Assembly: GCF_039542345.1 (NCBI RefSeq)
Contig: NZ_BAABHY010000001.1
Location: 434,001 to 498,000 of the forward strand
Source of the DNA: Orbus sasakiae
GTDB lineage: Bacteria > Pseudomonadota > Gammaproteobacteria > Enterobacterales > Orbaceae
Reading direction: 5' to 3'
Length of the DNA stretch: 64,000 nucleotides
Within the stretch, counting starts at the first letter, position 1; each line of letters begins with the position of its first letter. Shown here piece by piece: positions 1-8,206 of the stretch. The position numbers and the translations under genes are program-made. The notes under the pieces are model-generated. The model was not told the DNA's origin and made no database searches. It saw only the letters and a list, made by a program, of their open reading frames with translations.

Positions 1-20
1 ATTTTACTGTTCTTATTACT

Positions 21-47
21 GAAAGCACTGATTGTATCGGTGCTTTC
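21..47 (+). terminator. Intrinsic-terminator-like hairpin before queF
   Basis: GAAAGCAC (21-28) pairs with GTGCTTTC (40-47), an 8-bp stem with an 11-nt loop, followed by a poor T tract (ttgttt). It probably ends an upstream gene lying outside the window. It sits just ahead of the preQ1 element, so it could also matter for queF expression. Confidence 0.5.
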
Positions 48-52
48 TTGTT

Positions 53-89
53 TGTGGTTCGAAATCCTCCCACATAAAAAAACTAAGGA
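53..89 (+). promoter_or_regulatory. preQ1-I riboswitch controlling queF
   Basis: P1 is TGTGG (53-57) with CCACA (70-74), five pairs. The loop starts TTCG and ends with the C (69) expected to contact the ligand. The A-rich tail from 75 runs into ACTAAGGA, which matches the class I preQ1 tail. TCCT in the loop (65-68) can pair with AGGA (86-89), the Shine-Dalgarno of queF, forming the pseudoknot. The expected effect is translational: bound preQ1 hides the ribosome site. Placement before a preQ1 biosynthesis gene supports the call. Fold and ligand are inferred from sequence only. Confidence 0.78.
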
Positions 90-94
90 AAAAA

Positions 95-577
95 ATGAAC
101 AATATATCATCCCTCACTTTATTAGGTGATCAGTCAGTTAGCTACCAACACGATTATGCACCTGACATCTTAGAAGCATTTGATAATAAACATCTAGATA
201 ATGATTATTTTGTAAAGTTTAATTGTCCCGAATTTACTAGCTTATGTCCCATCACCGGTCAACCTGATTTTGCAACAATCTATATTTCGTATGTGCCAAA
301 TATTAAAATGGTTGAAAGCAAATCATTAAAGCTCTATTTATTTAGTTTCCGTAACCATGGGGATTTTCATGAAGATTGTATTAACATTATCATGAAAGAT
401 CTGATCAAACTCATGGATCCTAAGTACATTGAAGTATGGGGTAAATTCACACCACGAGGTGGTATTTCAATCGATCCTTATGCAAATTATGGTAAAGCAG
501 GAACGAAATGGCAAGATGTTGCTTTTAATCGTTTAGCTAATCATGACCTTTATCCTGAAAAAATAGATAATCGTTAA
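95..577 (+). CDS. queF: NADPH-dependent 7-cyano-7-deazaguanine reductase (QueF, short form)
   Basis: QueF reduces the nitrile of preQ0 to the amine of preQ1 in queuosine synthesis. From ATG 95 the protein is 160 residues, the unimodular (Bacillus-like) size rather than the double-domain form of E. coli. The thioimide-forming Cys is C51 in TSLCPITGQPD, with D58 close by; the NADPH motif ESKSLKL is at 74-80 and the substrate motif HED at 92-94. An upstream in-frame start at 32 is rejected because it would translate through the riboswitch, whereas AAGGA (85-89) is well spaced for 95. queC and yhhQ follow on the same strand. Confidence 0.93.
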   Translation: MNNISSLTLLGDQSVSYQHDYAPDILEAFDNKHLDNDYFVKFNCPEFTSLCPITGQPDFATIYISYVPNIKMVESKSLKLYLFSFRNHGDFHEDCINIIMKDLIKLMDPKYIEVWGKFTPRGGISIDPYANYGKAGTKWQDVAFNRLANHDLYPEKIDNR

Positions 578-604
578 TCTTTAATTTTGATAAGTGGTGT
601 TCAA

Positions 605-1273
605 ATGTTACAACAACGTAAGGCTTTGGTGATCTTTTCTGGTGGTCAAGATTCAACAACATGTTTAATTCAAGCTATTGCACAATATGGTGTCAATCAT
701 GTTGAAGCGATTAGTTTTAATTATGGTCAACGTCATGCTATCGAGTTAGAAAGGGCAAAATACATTGCTGATGACTTAGGCATTTGCCAAACTGTGATCG
801 ACACATCTGTTATCAAACAAACAACACATAATGCCTTAATTGATGATACGATGGCGGTAACATCAGCTCAACAAGGTGACAAATACCCTAATACCTTTGT
901 TGATGGACGTAATGCGTTATTTCTTTTACTCGCAGGATGTTATGCCAAACAAAAACAAATTTCAGACATTATCATTGGTGTTTGCGAAACCGATTTTAGT
1001 GGTTATCCTGACTGTCGTGATGTATTTGTAAAATCAATGAATGTCACCATGAATTTAGCTATGGATTATGCGTTTAATATTATTACGCCACTTATGTATT
1101 TAACGAAAGCGCAAACATGGGCACTTGCTGATGAATTCGGTTACCTTGATTATATAAAGCAACATACGCACACATGCTATAATGGTGTGATTAATGGGTG
1201 TGGTCAATGCACAAGCTGTATACTACGCGAGAAAGGATTAACCGAATACTTACAATTAAAAGCCAACAAATAA
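605..1273 (+). CDS. queC: 7-cyano-7-deazaguanine synthase (QueC)
   Basis: QueC converts 7-carboxy-7-deazaguanine, ATP and ammonia to preQ0, the substrate of QueF next door. The PP-loop ATP motif SGGQDST is at residues 12-18, and the C-terminal zinc cysteines are C191, C199, C202 and C205. The central CETDFSGYPDCRD block is typical. The protein is 222 residues (E. coli 231). ATG 605 is preferred to an upstream TTG at 587, as it fits the family N-terminus; its Shine-Dalgarno (aagtggtg) is modest. The gene follows queF by 27 nt and is probably co-transcribed with it. Confidence 0.95.
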   Translation: MLQQRKALVIFSGGQDSTTCLIQAIAQYGVNHVEAISFNYGQRHAIELERAKYIADDLGICQTVIDTSVIKQTTHNALIDDTMAVTSAQQGDKYPNTFVDGRNALFLLLAGCYAKQKQISDIIIGVCETDFSGYPDCRDVFVKSMNVTMNLAMDYAFNIITPLMYLTKAQTWALADEFGYLDYIKQHTHTCYNGVINGCGQCTSCILREKGLTEYLQLKANK

Positions 1274-1277
1274 TAGA

Positions 1278-1312
1278 TGGGTTCCCTCACCCCAATTAAT
1301 TTTAAAAAAGGA
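1278..1312 (+). promoter_or_regulatory. Candidate second preQ1-I-like element before yhhQ
   Basis: In the 45-nt queC-yhhQ gap, TGGG (1278-1281) can pair with CCCA (1291-1294) around a loop starting TTCC and ending CAC. An A-rich tail leads to AAGGA (1308-1312), the yhhQ Shine-Dalgarno, and TCC in the loop (1283-1285) could pair with GGA (1310-1312). This has the layout of a class I preQ1 aptamer in front of a queuosine-precursor transporter. P1 is only four pairs and the tail is atypical, so this is weaker than the queF element. Confidence 0.45.
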
Positions 1313-1318
1313 CACAAA

Positions 1319-1960
1319 ATGGATTTATTTACAACAGCCCAAAAACAAAAGGCATTATATCAATTAGCCTTTTTTCATATTTTAATTATTGCCTCAAGTA
1401 ACTATCTGGTACAGATACCGTTTACTATTTTGGGTTTCCACACCACATGGGGTGCATTTACATTTCCTTTCATATTTTTAACAACAGATTTAACGATTCG
1501 TGTTTTTGGCGCGAGCCTTGCAAGAAAAATTATATTTGTCGTCATGATACCTGCACTCATTTTATCGTATGTGATATCAGTACTATTTTTTGATGGTCAA
1601 TGGACTGGGTTAGCCTCACTAGCTGACTTCAATGTATTTGTATTTCGTATTGCATTAGCGAGTTTTGCTGCTTATTTTGTCGGTCAGATAATGGATATCA
1701 CAGTATTTAATTATTTGCGAAAAAATCAAAAATGGTGGGTTGCACCATCAGCAGCTGCGATTGTTGGAAATATCATCGATACTTTTGTTTTTTTCAGTAT
1801 CGCTTTTTATCGTAGCGAAGATGCTTTTATGTCCGAAAACTGGGTAGAAATCGCAACAATAGATTATGGATTTAAATTGTTGATATGTGGTTTATTTTTC
1901 TTACCATTATATGGTGTATTACTCAATGTATTATTAAAAACGTTGCTTAACAAAAAATAG
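1319..1960 (+). CDS. yhhQ: Queuosine precursor transporter YhhQ
   Basis: YhhQ is an inner-membrane vitamin-uptake-type carrier (ECF-S-like fold) that imports preQ0/preQ1. The 213-residue product has about six hydrophobic segments and the family block LGFHTTWGAFTFPFIF followed by TDLTIRVFG; it aligns nearly end to end with E. coli YhhQ as I remember it. ATG 1319 is chosen over the ATG at 1277 because it follows AAGGA by 6 nt and begins where E. coli YhhQ begins; the earlier start would read through the putative riboswitch. Having both synthesis (queF, queC) and salvage in one cluster is notable. Confidence 0.93.
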   Translation: MDLFTTAQKQKALYQLAFFHILIIASSNYLVQIPFTILGFHTTWGAFTFPFIFLTTDLTIRVFGASLARKIIFVVMIPALILSYVISVLFFDGQWTGLASLADFNVFVFRIALASFAAYFVGQIMDITVFNYLRKNQKWWVAPSAAAIVGNIIDTFVFFSIAFYRSEDAFMSENWVEIATIDYGFKLLICGLFFLPLYGVLLNVLLKTLLNKK

Positions 1961-1976
1961 TGCTTTGTGACAAAAT

Positions 1977-2001
1977 AAAATGGCGCATTATGCGCCATTT
2001 T
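1977..2001. terminator. Bidirectional terminator between yhhQ and fis
   Basis: A perfect inverted repeat of 11 bp (AAAATGGCGCA at 1977-1987 and its complement at 1991-2001) with a 3-nt loop. It has A's on one side and T's on the other, so it can work for convergent yhhQ (+) and fis (-). Confidence 0.85.
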
Positions 2002-2024
2002 ATTATCAAACTGATTTGTTGTGA

Positions 2025-2321
2025 TTAACTCATACCGTATTGTTTTAACTTTTTACGTAATGTACCACGATTGATACCCAGCATGTTGGCTGCACGAGTT
2101 TGGTTACCACGAGTGTATTGCATGACCATATCAAGAAATGGTTGCTCGACTTCAGCTAAAACTAATTCATAAAGATCAGAAGGATCTTGACCATTTAACT
2201 GTGATAAATAATTTCTTAAAGCTTGTTTAACTGAATCACGTAAAGGTTTTTGAGTGATCTGTTCTTGAGAATTTACTGTTGTAAATTTTAATGCTTCAGC
2301 TGTAACACGAATTTCTGACAT
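2025..2321 (-). CDS. fis: DNA-binding protein Fis
   Basis: Fis is the small nucleoid protein that bends DNA and activates rRNA/tRNA promoters. The 98-residue length equals E. coli Fis. The N-terminal beta-hairpin arm is followed by four helices; the C-terminal helix-turn-helix NQTRAANMLGINRGTLRKKL is almost the family consensus. It lies 16 nt downstream of dusB on the minus strand, the conserved dusB-fis operon. Expression is probably driven from the promoter ahead of dusB. Confidence 0.97.
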   Translation of the reverse strand: MSEIRVTAEALKFTTVNSQEQITQKPLRDSVKQALRNYLSQLNGQDPSDLYELVLAEVEQPFLDMVMQYTRGNQTRAANMLGINRGTLRKKLKQYGMS

Positions 2322-2337
2322 AGTATTTTTGACTCTT

Positions 2338-3324
2338 TTAATTAACTGTAGTTTTATGAAAAAATGCTTCTAGTGCATCAATTTGCTGTTTTGCATCATT
2401 GATTTCACTAAATAAGCGCCTAAATTGATCGCTATTAACATAGTGTTTGGTATACCAAAACACATGTTTTCTGGCAATCAGCAATCCTTTCTTTTCACCA
2501 TAAAATCGATGGAGCGCTTCTATATGTGGCAAAACGATTTGCCTCAATTCATCATTGCTCTTTTCTGATTTTAATTTTCCATATTTCAAATAGAACGCTA
2601 TCTCTTCAAAGATCCAAGGCCTGCCCTGAGCAGCTCGGCCGAGCATTATAGCATCAGCTTTCGTATATTGGAAAACTTCTTTTGCTTTTTCTGGGCTCGT
2701 GATGTCGCCATTTGCAATTACGGGAATAGTAATATATTGTTTTACTTGTTTTATAGAATCATATTCGGCGGAACCTCTAAATAAGCATTCTCGAGTCCTA
2801 CCGTGAATCGTAACCGCTTTTATACCACATTTTTGGGCGATTTGCGCGATTTCTATACAATTTTTGTGAGCTTTGTCCCATCCTGTACGAATTTTCAATG
2901 TTACAGGTATATTAACTGCCTGTACGACATTAAGTAAAATTTGTTCAACTAATTCAGGATATTGCAATAATGATGAGCCGGCTAGCTTTTTATTTACTTT
3001 TTTGGCTGGGCAGCCCATATTAATATCAATCAACTCCGCGCCATGTAAAGCATTAAGCTCGGCTGTTTTTGCCATTTCATCAGGATCGCTACCAACAATT
3101 TGCACTGCTTTTATACCTAATTCTTCTTTTGAGGCCATTTTTTGCTGCGATTGTGTGGTGTGCCAAACTTGAGCGTTAGCTAGAAACATCTCAGAGAAGG
3201 CTAAACCAGCACCAAATTGATAACATAATGAACGAAACGGTAAGTCTGATATTCCGGCCATTGGTGCCGCAATAAGACGGTTTTTTATCGTTAAGTTACC
3301 AATATTAAATGATTCAGATAGCAC
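2338..3324 (-). CDS. dusB: tRNA-dihydrouridine synthase B
   Basis: DusB is an FMN enzyme that reduces uridine (U17 in E. coli) in the tRNA D-loop using NADPH. The motifs APMAGISDLPFR, NMGCPAKKV (with the catalytic Cys), KIRTGW, TIHGRTR and GRAAQGRPW are all present. I choose GTG 3324 (328 residues): it has ggggat as Shine-Dalgarno and matches the E. coli start region. The upstream ATG at 3360 lies inside the -10 region of the apparent dusB-fis promoter, so it is unlikely to be in the mRNA. First gene of the dusB-fis operon. Confidence 0.93.
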   Translation of the reverse strand: MLSESFNIGNLTIKNRLIAAPMAGISDLPFRSLCYQFGAGLAFSEMFLANAQVWHTTQSQQKMASKEELGIKAVQIVGSDPDEMAKTAELNALHGAELIDINMGCPAKKVNKKLAGSSLLQYPELVEQILLNVVQAVNIPVTLKIRTGWDKAHKNCIEIAQIAQKCGIKAVTIHGRTRECLFRGSAEYDSIKQVKQYITIPVIANGDITSPEKAKEVFQYTKADAIMLGRAAQGRPWIFEEIAFYLKYGKLKSEKSNDELRQIVLPHIEALHRFYGEKKGLLIARKHVFWYTKHYVNSDQFRRLFSEINDAKQQIDALEAFFHKTTVN

Positions 3325-3341
3325 GTAAATATCCCCTTTAA

Positions 3342-3371
3342 GGGCGCGTATATTACGCATTTTTTTGTCAA
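3342..3371 (-). promoter_or_regulatory. Candidate dusB-fis promoter with GC-rich discriminator
   Basis: Reading the minus strand, TAATAT (3355-3350) is a good -10 box and is followed by ACGCGCCC (3349-3342), a GC-rich discriminator like those of stringently controlled promoters. A TTGACA occurs at 3371-3366 but is only 10 nt from the -10, too close for a standard -35, so the true -35 is probably a weaker hexamer upstream. In E. coli the fis promoter is growth-rate and ppGpp controlled through such a discriminator. Confidence 0.5.
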
Positions 3372-3595
3372 CTGAAAAGAGGAAAATAAAAAATTATCAT
3401 CAAACGCTATTCTTTATGATAGTTAATGTTATTATTTCGTGCTATTTTTATTACATTATTGTCATTAATATAAAGACATTTTACCCAGAATTTACTATAT
3501 TAAAGTGCGTTTAACTATCTTTTAGTCTTTTTTAAATTACTATATTAAAGAACCAAACATATTTAATAATAACGATTGCTTTTGAGCATTTATTT

Positions 3596-4963
3596 ATGAT
3601 AAAAAATTTATTAAACAAAAAACACGATTACTTTATTGTCTCATTACTTTGTTCATTATTAATTATTTGTTCTAAGTCACATGCAGCACTCTCAGCCCAG
3701 ACAGCAAATACGATTCGTGGTCACGAACCACGTCTCAGTACGACCCTTGAACAAGAAATCAGTCAAGGAACATCAATATTCAGTTTATTTCAATTTGAGT
3801 TTAACGGCATAATATATGACGATAGCAATATCGCAGCGTTAAAAATAGAACCAATGCTATATAGTCCTCAAAGTTTAAAAAATAGTATTGTTGCGGGATT
3901 AAAGACCACATTATCTGATGATGATGCAACTGACAGTGATGGTGACAAGGATTTTAGTTTATCCGCTATTGATAGTTTAGTTGTCAAAATTAAGAATAGC
4001 GCGAGTCAAGATATTACCAATACAACCTCTAATTTTTGTTACTTAAACAACACGTTTGCCCCTTATTCCATTGAAATATCCGGTGACATACGTTTGAGTA
4101 CGCAATATGGTGATCCAAGTAATAAAGATTATACTCAAAATACACTAGAAACAAATTATAAACAGCCATCTAAAACTTTTCAGATTCTTGGTATACAAGG
4201 CGTTTGTTATGCTAGACCTAATATAAATATTGACAATAAAACGAGCGGGCCATGGGTAAGTAATACGGGATTTAAATTACAATCAGTCACAGATGCAAGT
4301 AAAAATTTTCCTACAACGGGTTTTAATGGTGCATATTTTTCATTAGTAACATTAGGTGTTAATGCTACTGAGTTAACGTTTGATTCAACACAAATTACAC
4401 AAGGGAATATTACTGCTTCGATATCTATCGTTAATAATAATACGATTAATGTCGCTTTGACTGGGCCAAGCTCTGGCGAAACAAATGGACTGGGTCCGAT
4501 TAAATATCTTCGACCGGGCATTATTACAATTCAAGACAAAGATAAAAAAATCAATTATTCATTTGATATCAAACAATGGTTTATTCCACATGCTGGCGCA
4601 TTAAAATATGATGTGGCAGAAAGTTACTGTAATACATTGACGGGATCTAATGCTGATTATCGTTTGCCAACCCGCGCAGAATTATCTAACAGTGTGTATG
4701 CTAATGCGACTACTTATCCTCCTTACCCTGCAACAGATGGCACAAATAGTCTATTAGGTTCTTACACAAGGCAGATTGGTGAGGGAATGTTTGCTGAATG
4801 GGGGTATGCATCTTATCCAAATAGTGATTGGGAGCGGTCAGTTGGGATATGGACGTCTGAAGCATGGAGTAGTACACAGCAATATACCATAAGTACAGGT
4901 AGTGCCTATGTTAATAATGCAGTACGCACGACAACAAGAACCTTTGCATGTATTAATAATTAA
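3596..4963 (+). CDS. Secreted protein with C-terminal DUF1566/Lcl-like domain, function unknown
   Basis: A 455-residue protein with a signal peptide (hydrophobic stretch about 13-25, cleavage near SHA-ALS). The middle is Asn/Thr/Ser-rich with little charge, like beta-rich surface proteins. The last ~120 residues carry SYCNTL, ADYRLPTRAEL, GIWTSEAWSS and a final TFACINN, a pattern I associate with the DUF1566 (Lcl C-terminal) domain of exported bacterial proteins, including adhesin-like ones. Cys pairs in this domain could form a disulfide. It has no operon partner. Adhesin or envelope role is a guess. The Shine-Dalgarno before ATG 3596 is weak. Confidence 0.7.
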   Translation: MIKNLLNKKHDYFIVSLLCSLLIICSKSHAALSAQTANTIRGHEPRLSTTLEQEISQGTSIFSLFQFEFNGIIYDDSNIAALKIEPMLYSPQSLKNSIVAGLKTTLSDDDATDSDGDKDFSLSAIDSLVVKIKNSASQDITNTTSNFCYLNNTFAPYSIEISGDIRLSTQYGDPSNKDYTQNTLETNYKQPSKTFQILGIQGVCYARPNINIDNKTSGPWVSNTGFKLQSVTDASKNFPTTGFNGAYFSLVTLGVNATELTFDSTQITQGNITASISIVNNNTINVALTGPSSGETNGLGPIKYLRPGIITIQDKDKKINYSFDIKQWFIPHAGALKYDVAESYCNTLTGSNADYRLPTRAELSNSVYANATTYPPYPATDGTNSLLGSYTRQIGEGMFAEWGYASYPNSDWERSVGIWTSEAWSSTQQYTISTGSAYVNNAVRTTTRTFACINN

Positions 4964-5066
4964 TTTCATCTCATAATTTAAACGTGGATAGTGTTATGCC
5001 ATCAAGCAATTTTACCTTATAATTATTGATTAATTCTAATAAGGTAATTTAAGAGATGGTAATATA

Positions 5067-5747
5067 ATGTCTAATCAGATTCCTGTGGTTACGGTTGATG
5101 GCCCTAGTGGTGTTGGTAAGGGGACTTTATGCGAATCATTAGCTAAACATTTACAATGGCACTTGCTCGATTCTGGTGCGATCTATCGCGTACTTGCGTT
5201 ATCGGCAATAAATCAACATATCCCTTTAGATAATGAAACCGCGTTAGCAAAACATGCTTTAACGCTTCCCCTTGAATTTAAAACGACAGAAAATGGCGTA
5301 ATTGTTCTATTAAATCGCATCGATGTATCAAGCAACATTCGTAGTCAAGAGATAGGTGAGGCTGCATCAAAAGTGGCCCCGTTAGCAAAAGTTCGAGAGG
5401 CATTATTAAAAAGACAGCGTGATTTTAGGACCGCTCCTGGATTGGTTGCTGATGGTCGAGATATGGGAACGGTAGTGTTCGAAGATGCCCCAGTTAAAAT
5501 CTTTTTAGATGCAAGCGCACAGGCTCGAGCAGAAAGACGCATGAAACAGTTGCAACAAAAAGGAATTTGTGCTAAATTCGGCGAGATTTTGCAAGAGATT
5601 ACCCAACGGGATGAACGAGATCGTAATAGAACGATTGCCCCACTTAGGCCTGCCGCTGATGCTTTCGTCATTGATTCAACTGATTTGAGTATTGAAGAAG
5701 TGTTTGATCAAGCCTTAGGTGTAATCAAAAGCAAAATCAATTTGTAA
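5067..5747 (+). CDS. cmk: Cytidylate kinase
   Basis: Cmk phosphorylates CMP and dCMP with ATP in pyrimidine nucleotide recycling. The P-loop GPSGVGKG is at residues 12-19; the CMP-binding segments DSGAIYRVLA and DGRDMGTVVF follow, and the LID region with RDERDRNRTIAPLRPA is intact. Length 226 residues (E. coli 227). It precedes rpsA by 91 nt, the conserved cmk-rpsA order. Confidence 0.96.
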   Translation: MSNQIPVVTVDGPSGVGKGTLCESLAKHLQWHLLDSGAIYRVLALSAINQHIPLDNETALAKHALTLPLEFKTTENGVIVLLNRIDVSSNIRSQEIGEAASKVAPLAKVREALLKRQRDFRTAPGLVADGRDMGTVVFEDAPVKIFLDASAQARAERRMKQLQQKGICAKFGEILQEITQRDERDRNRTIAPLRPAADAFVIDSTDLSIEEVFDQALGVIKSKINL

Positions 5748-5838
5748 GCTTTATTATAGGATATGATGAAGTATTTTGAACAACCCCATTCGGCATGAAG
5801 CTAGATGGACGTTAATATTAACTTAAAGTATATAAAAT

Positions 5839-7521
5839 ATGACTGAATCTTTTGCTCAACTCTTTGAAGAGTCTTTAAATCAACTAGATACTCGTTCTGG
5901 TAATATGATCCGTGGTACTGTCGTCGCAATCGACAAAGACGTAGTGTTAGTTGATGCTGGTTTAAAATCTGAATCAGCAATTCCAGTAGAGCAGTTTAAA
6001 AATGCCCAAGGCGAATTAGAAGTTAAAGTTGGCGACGAAGTTGATGTTGTCCTTGATTCTATTGAAGATGGCTTTGGTGAAACAATATTATCTCGTGAAA
6101 AAGCTAAGCGTCATGAAGCATGGCTTACACTAGAAAAAGCTGTTGAAGATGCAGCGACCGTATTAGGTGTTATCAATGGTAAAGTTAAAGGTGGCTTTAC
6201 GGTTGATCTTAACGGTGTTCGAGCATTCCTTCCGGGTTCACTTGTTGATGTCCGTCCATTACGTGACACGTCACACATTGAAAACCGTGAAATCGAACTT
6301 AAAGTTATTAAATTAGACCAAAAACGTAATAACGTTGTTGTTTCTCGTCGTGCCGTTATCGAATCTGAAAATAGTGCAGAACGTGAACAATTACTTGAAA
6401 CATTACAAGAAGGTTCAGAAGTTAAAGGTGTTATCAAAAACCTTACCGATTACGGTGCCTTTGTTGACCTTGGTGGTGTTGATGGTTTACTTCACATTAC
6501 TGATATGGCTTGGAAACGTGTTAAACATCCAAGTGAAGTGGTTGAAGTTGGACAAGAAATTCTTGTTAAAGTATTAAAATTTGATCGTGACCGTTCACGT
6601 GTTTCTTTAGGTTTAAAACAATTAGGCGAAGATCCTTGGGTCTCAATTGCTAAACGTTACCCAGAAGGGACTAAAGTAACTGGTAAAGTGACTAACTTAA
6701 CTGACTACGGTTGCTTTGTTGAAATTGAAACAGGTGTTGAAGGTTTAGTTCACGTTTCTGAAATGGATTGGACAAACAAAAATATTCACCCATCTAAAGT
6801 TGTTAGTCTTGGTGATGTTGTTGAAGTTGTTGTCCTTGAAATTGATGAAGAACGTCGTCGTATTTCATTAGGCCTAAAACAATGTAAAGCAAACCCATGG
6901 TTACAATTTGCTGAATCACACAATAAAGGTGATAAAGTTAGCGGTAAGATCAAATCAATCACTGACTTTGGTATTTTCATCGGTTTAGATGGTGGTATCG
7001 ACGGTTTAGTACATCTTTCTGATATCTCTTGGAATGTTCCAGGTGAAGAAGCGGTTAAAGCTTATAAGAAAGGTGATGATATTGAAGCTGTTGTATTACA
7101 AGTCGATGCTGAACGTGAGCGTATCTCTTTAGGTGTTAAACAACTTGAAGAAGATCCATTTAATAGTTTTGCTGGTAACTACAAAAAAGGCATGATTATT
7201 AAAGGTAAAGTTACTGCTGTTGACGCTAAAGGTGCAACAATCGAAATCGCTGAAGGCGTTGACGGTTACTTAAAAGCACAAGATATCGCTCGTGAGCGTG
7301 TCGAAGATGCAACAACAGTTGTTAAAGTCGGTGACGAAGTTGAAGCTAAAATCGTAAATCTTGATCGTAAAACTCGTTCAATTGCTTTATCAGTCAGAGC
7401 AAAAGACGAAGCTGACGAGAAAGAAGCTTTAGCTGCAGTAAACAATACCCCTGCACAAGATGAATCTTCATTCTCTAATGCAATGGCAGAAGCATTTAAA
7501 GCAGCATCTAAATCAGAATAA
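5839..7521 (+). CDS. rpsA: 30S ribosomal protein S1
   Basis: S1 binds mRNA on the 30S subunit and helps start translation of structured messages. The 560-residue protein has six S1 (OB-fold) repeats at roughly 21-87, 105-171, 192-260, 277-347, 364-434 and 451-520; repeats 3-6 show the G.V..LTDYG.FV / GL.H.S signature. The first two repeats are the degenerate ribosome-binding type. E. coli S1 is 557 residues. A terminator follows directly. Confidence 0.98.
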   Translation: MTESFAQLFEESLNQLDTRSGNMIRGTVVAIDKDVVLVDAGLKSESAIPVEQFKNAQGELEVKVGDEVDVVLDSIEDGFGETILSREKAKRHEAWLTLEKAVEDAATVLGVINGKVKGGFTVDLNGVRAFLPGSLVDVRPLRDTSHIENREIELKVIKLDQKRNNVVVSRRAVIESENSAEREQLLETLQEGSEVKGVIKNLTDYGAFVDLGGVDGLLHITDMAWKRVKHPSEVVEVGQEILVKVLKFDRDRSRVSLGLKQLGEDPWVSIAKRYPEGTKVTGKVTNLTDYGCFVEIETGVEGLVHVSEMDWTNKNIHPSKVVSLGDVVEVVVLEIDEERRRISLGLKQCKANPWLQFAESHNKGDKVSGKIKSITDFGIFIGLDGGIDGLVHLSDISWNVPGEEAVKAYKKGDDIEAVVLQVDAERERISLGVKQLEEDPFNSFAGNYKKGMIIKGKVTAVDAKGATIEIAEGVDGYLKAQDIARERVEDATTVVKVGDEVEAKIVNLDRKTRSIALSVRAKDEADEKEALAAVNNTPAQDESSFSNAMAEAFKAASKSE

Positions 7522-7560
7522 TTTCTGTTTTTAGTCAGTAGTAAACTACTTACTTGTATT

Positions 7561-7583
7561 AAAAAGAGGGCTTGCCCTCTTTT
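7561..7583 (+). terminator. rpsA terminator
   Basis: AAAAGAGGG and CCCTCTTTT form a stem around a short c/ttg loop, then a T-rich run. It lies 40 nt after the rpsA stop. Confidence 0.8.
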
Positions 7584-7674
7584 ACTTTTAATATAAAAGG
7601 GGTAGAATTAATTCTATAATAATAAATAGTTAGCATAGCTAAATGATAATATAAAAAGAAAAAAAGGAGCGCTC

Positions 7675-7959
7675 ATGAACAGATCAGATTTAACTGAAAA
7701 GATTGCCAACTGGCGGACACATCTTCCGGTTCAGTTAGTTGATGAAGCAGTTAGGGATATTATTGAACAAATCACAGGCGCAATGGAATCCAATGATCGC
7801 GTCGAAATTCGAGGATTTGGTAGTTTCGCATTAAATTATCGTGCACCGCGTAAAGCAAGAAATCCAAGAACTGGTGGTCAAGTTGAAGTCAAACAAAAGT
7901 ATATTCCTCACTTCAAACCAGGTAAAGAATTAAGAGAACGAGTGAACGGTAATAAATAA
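7675..7959 (+). CDS. ihfB: Integration host factor subunit beta
   Basis: IHF-beta pairs with IHF-alpha to bend DNA at specific sites in recombination, replication and transcription. The 94-residue product equals the E. coli length and has RVEIRGFGSF, YRAPRKARNPRTG (the DNA-intercalating arm with its conserved Pro) and the C-terminal PHFKPGKELRERV. A strong Shine-Dalgarno (aaaggag) precedes ATG 7675. In E. coli the next gene is comEC; here about 13 kb of other genes intervene. Confidence 0.97.
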   Translation: MNRSDLTEKIANWRTHLPVQLVDEAVRDIIEQITGAMESNDRVEIRGFGSFALNYRAPRKARNPRTGGQVEVKQKYIPHFKPGKELRERVNGNK

Positions 7960-7985
7960 TCACTTTTTCATACTGAATTTTTTAT

Positions 7986-8018
7986 AATAAGCACTTAATT
8001 TTAAGTGCTTATTTTTTT
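7986..8018 (+). terminator. ihfB terminator
   Basis: AATAAGCACTTAA (7986-7998) pairs with TTAAGTGCTTATT (8001-8013), followed by T's to 8018. A near-perfect 13-bp stem. It marks the left boundary of the inserted block. Confidence 0.88.
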
Positions 8019-8206
8019 GTTTAAAATCATGAACGCTGTAACTCATATCATTTTGATGTCGTTTATCAACCATGATTATAATATGGTTATAGGATCATGT
8101 TATAAGATAATACGTAATATTTATAATCAAATATTGTCAAAAAGATTAAATAGTGTTAAAACATTTTGATATATACGATAAATTTAATATTAGAGTTACA
8201 TATTCA

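Noticed and set aside
56..68. tRNA T-loop-like GGTTCGAAATCC
   Set aside because: There is no acceptor, D or anticodon arm upstream; the bases are explained by the preQ1-I aptamer loop.
2873..3172. 99-codon plus-strand frame with many Cys
   Set aside because: It is the opposite-strand shadow of dusB, whose motifs are complete.
6335..6577. 80-codon frame in the rpsA region
   Set aside because: Out-of-frame shadow inside the strongly conserved S1 repeats; Lys/Leu-rich translation without family likeness.
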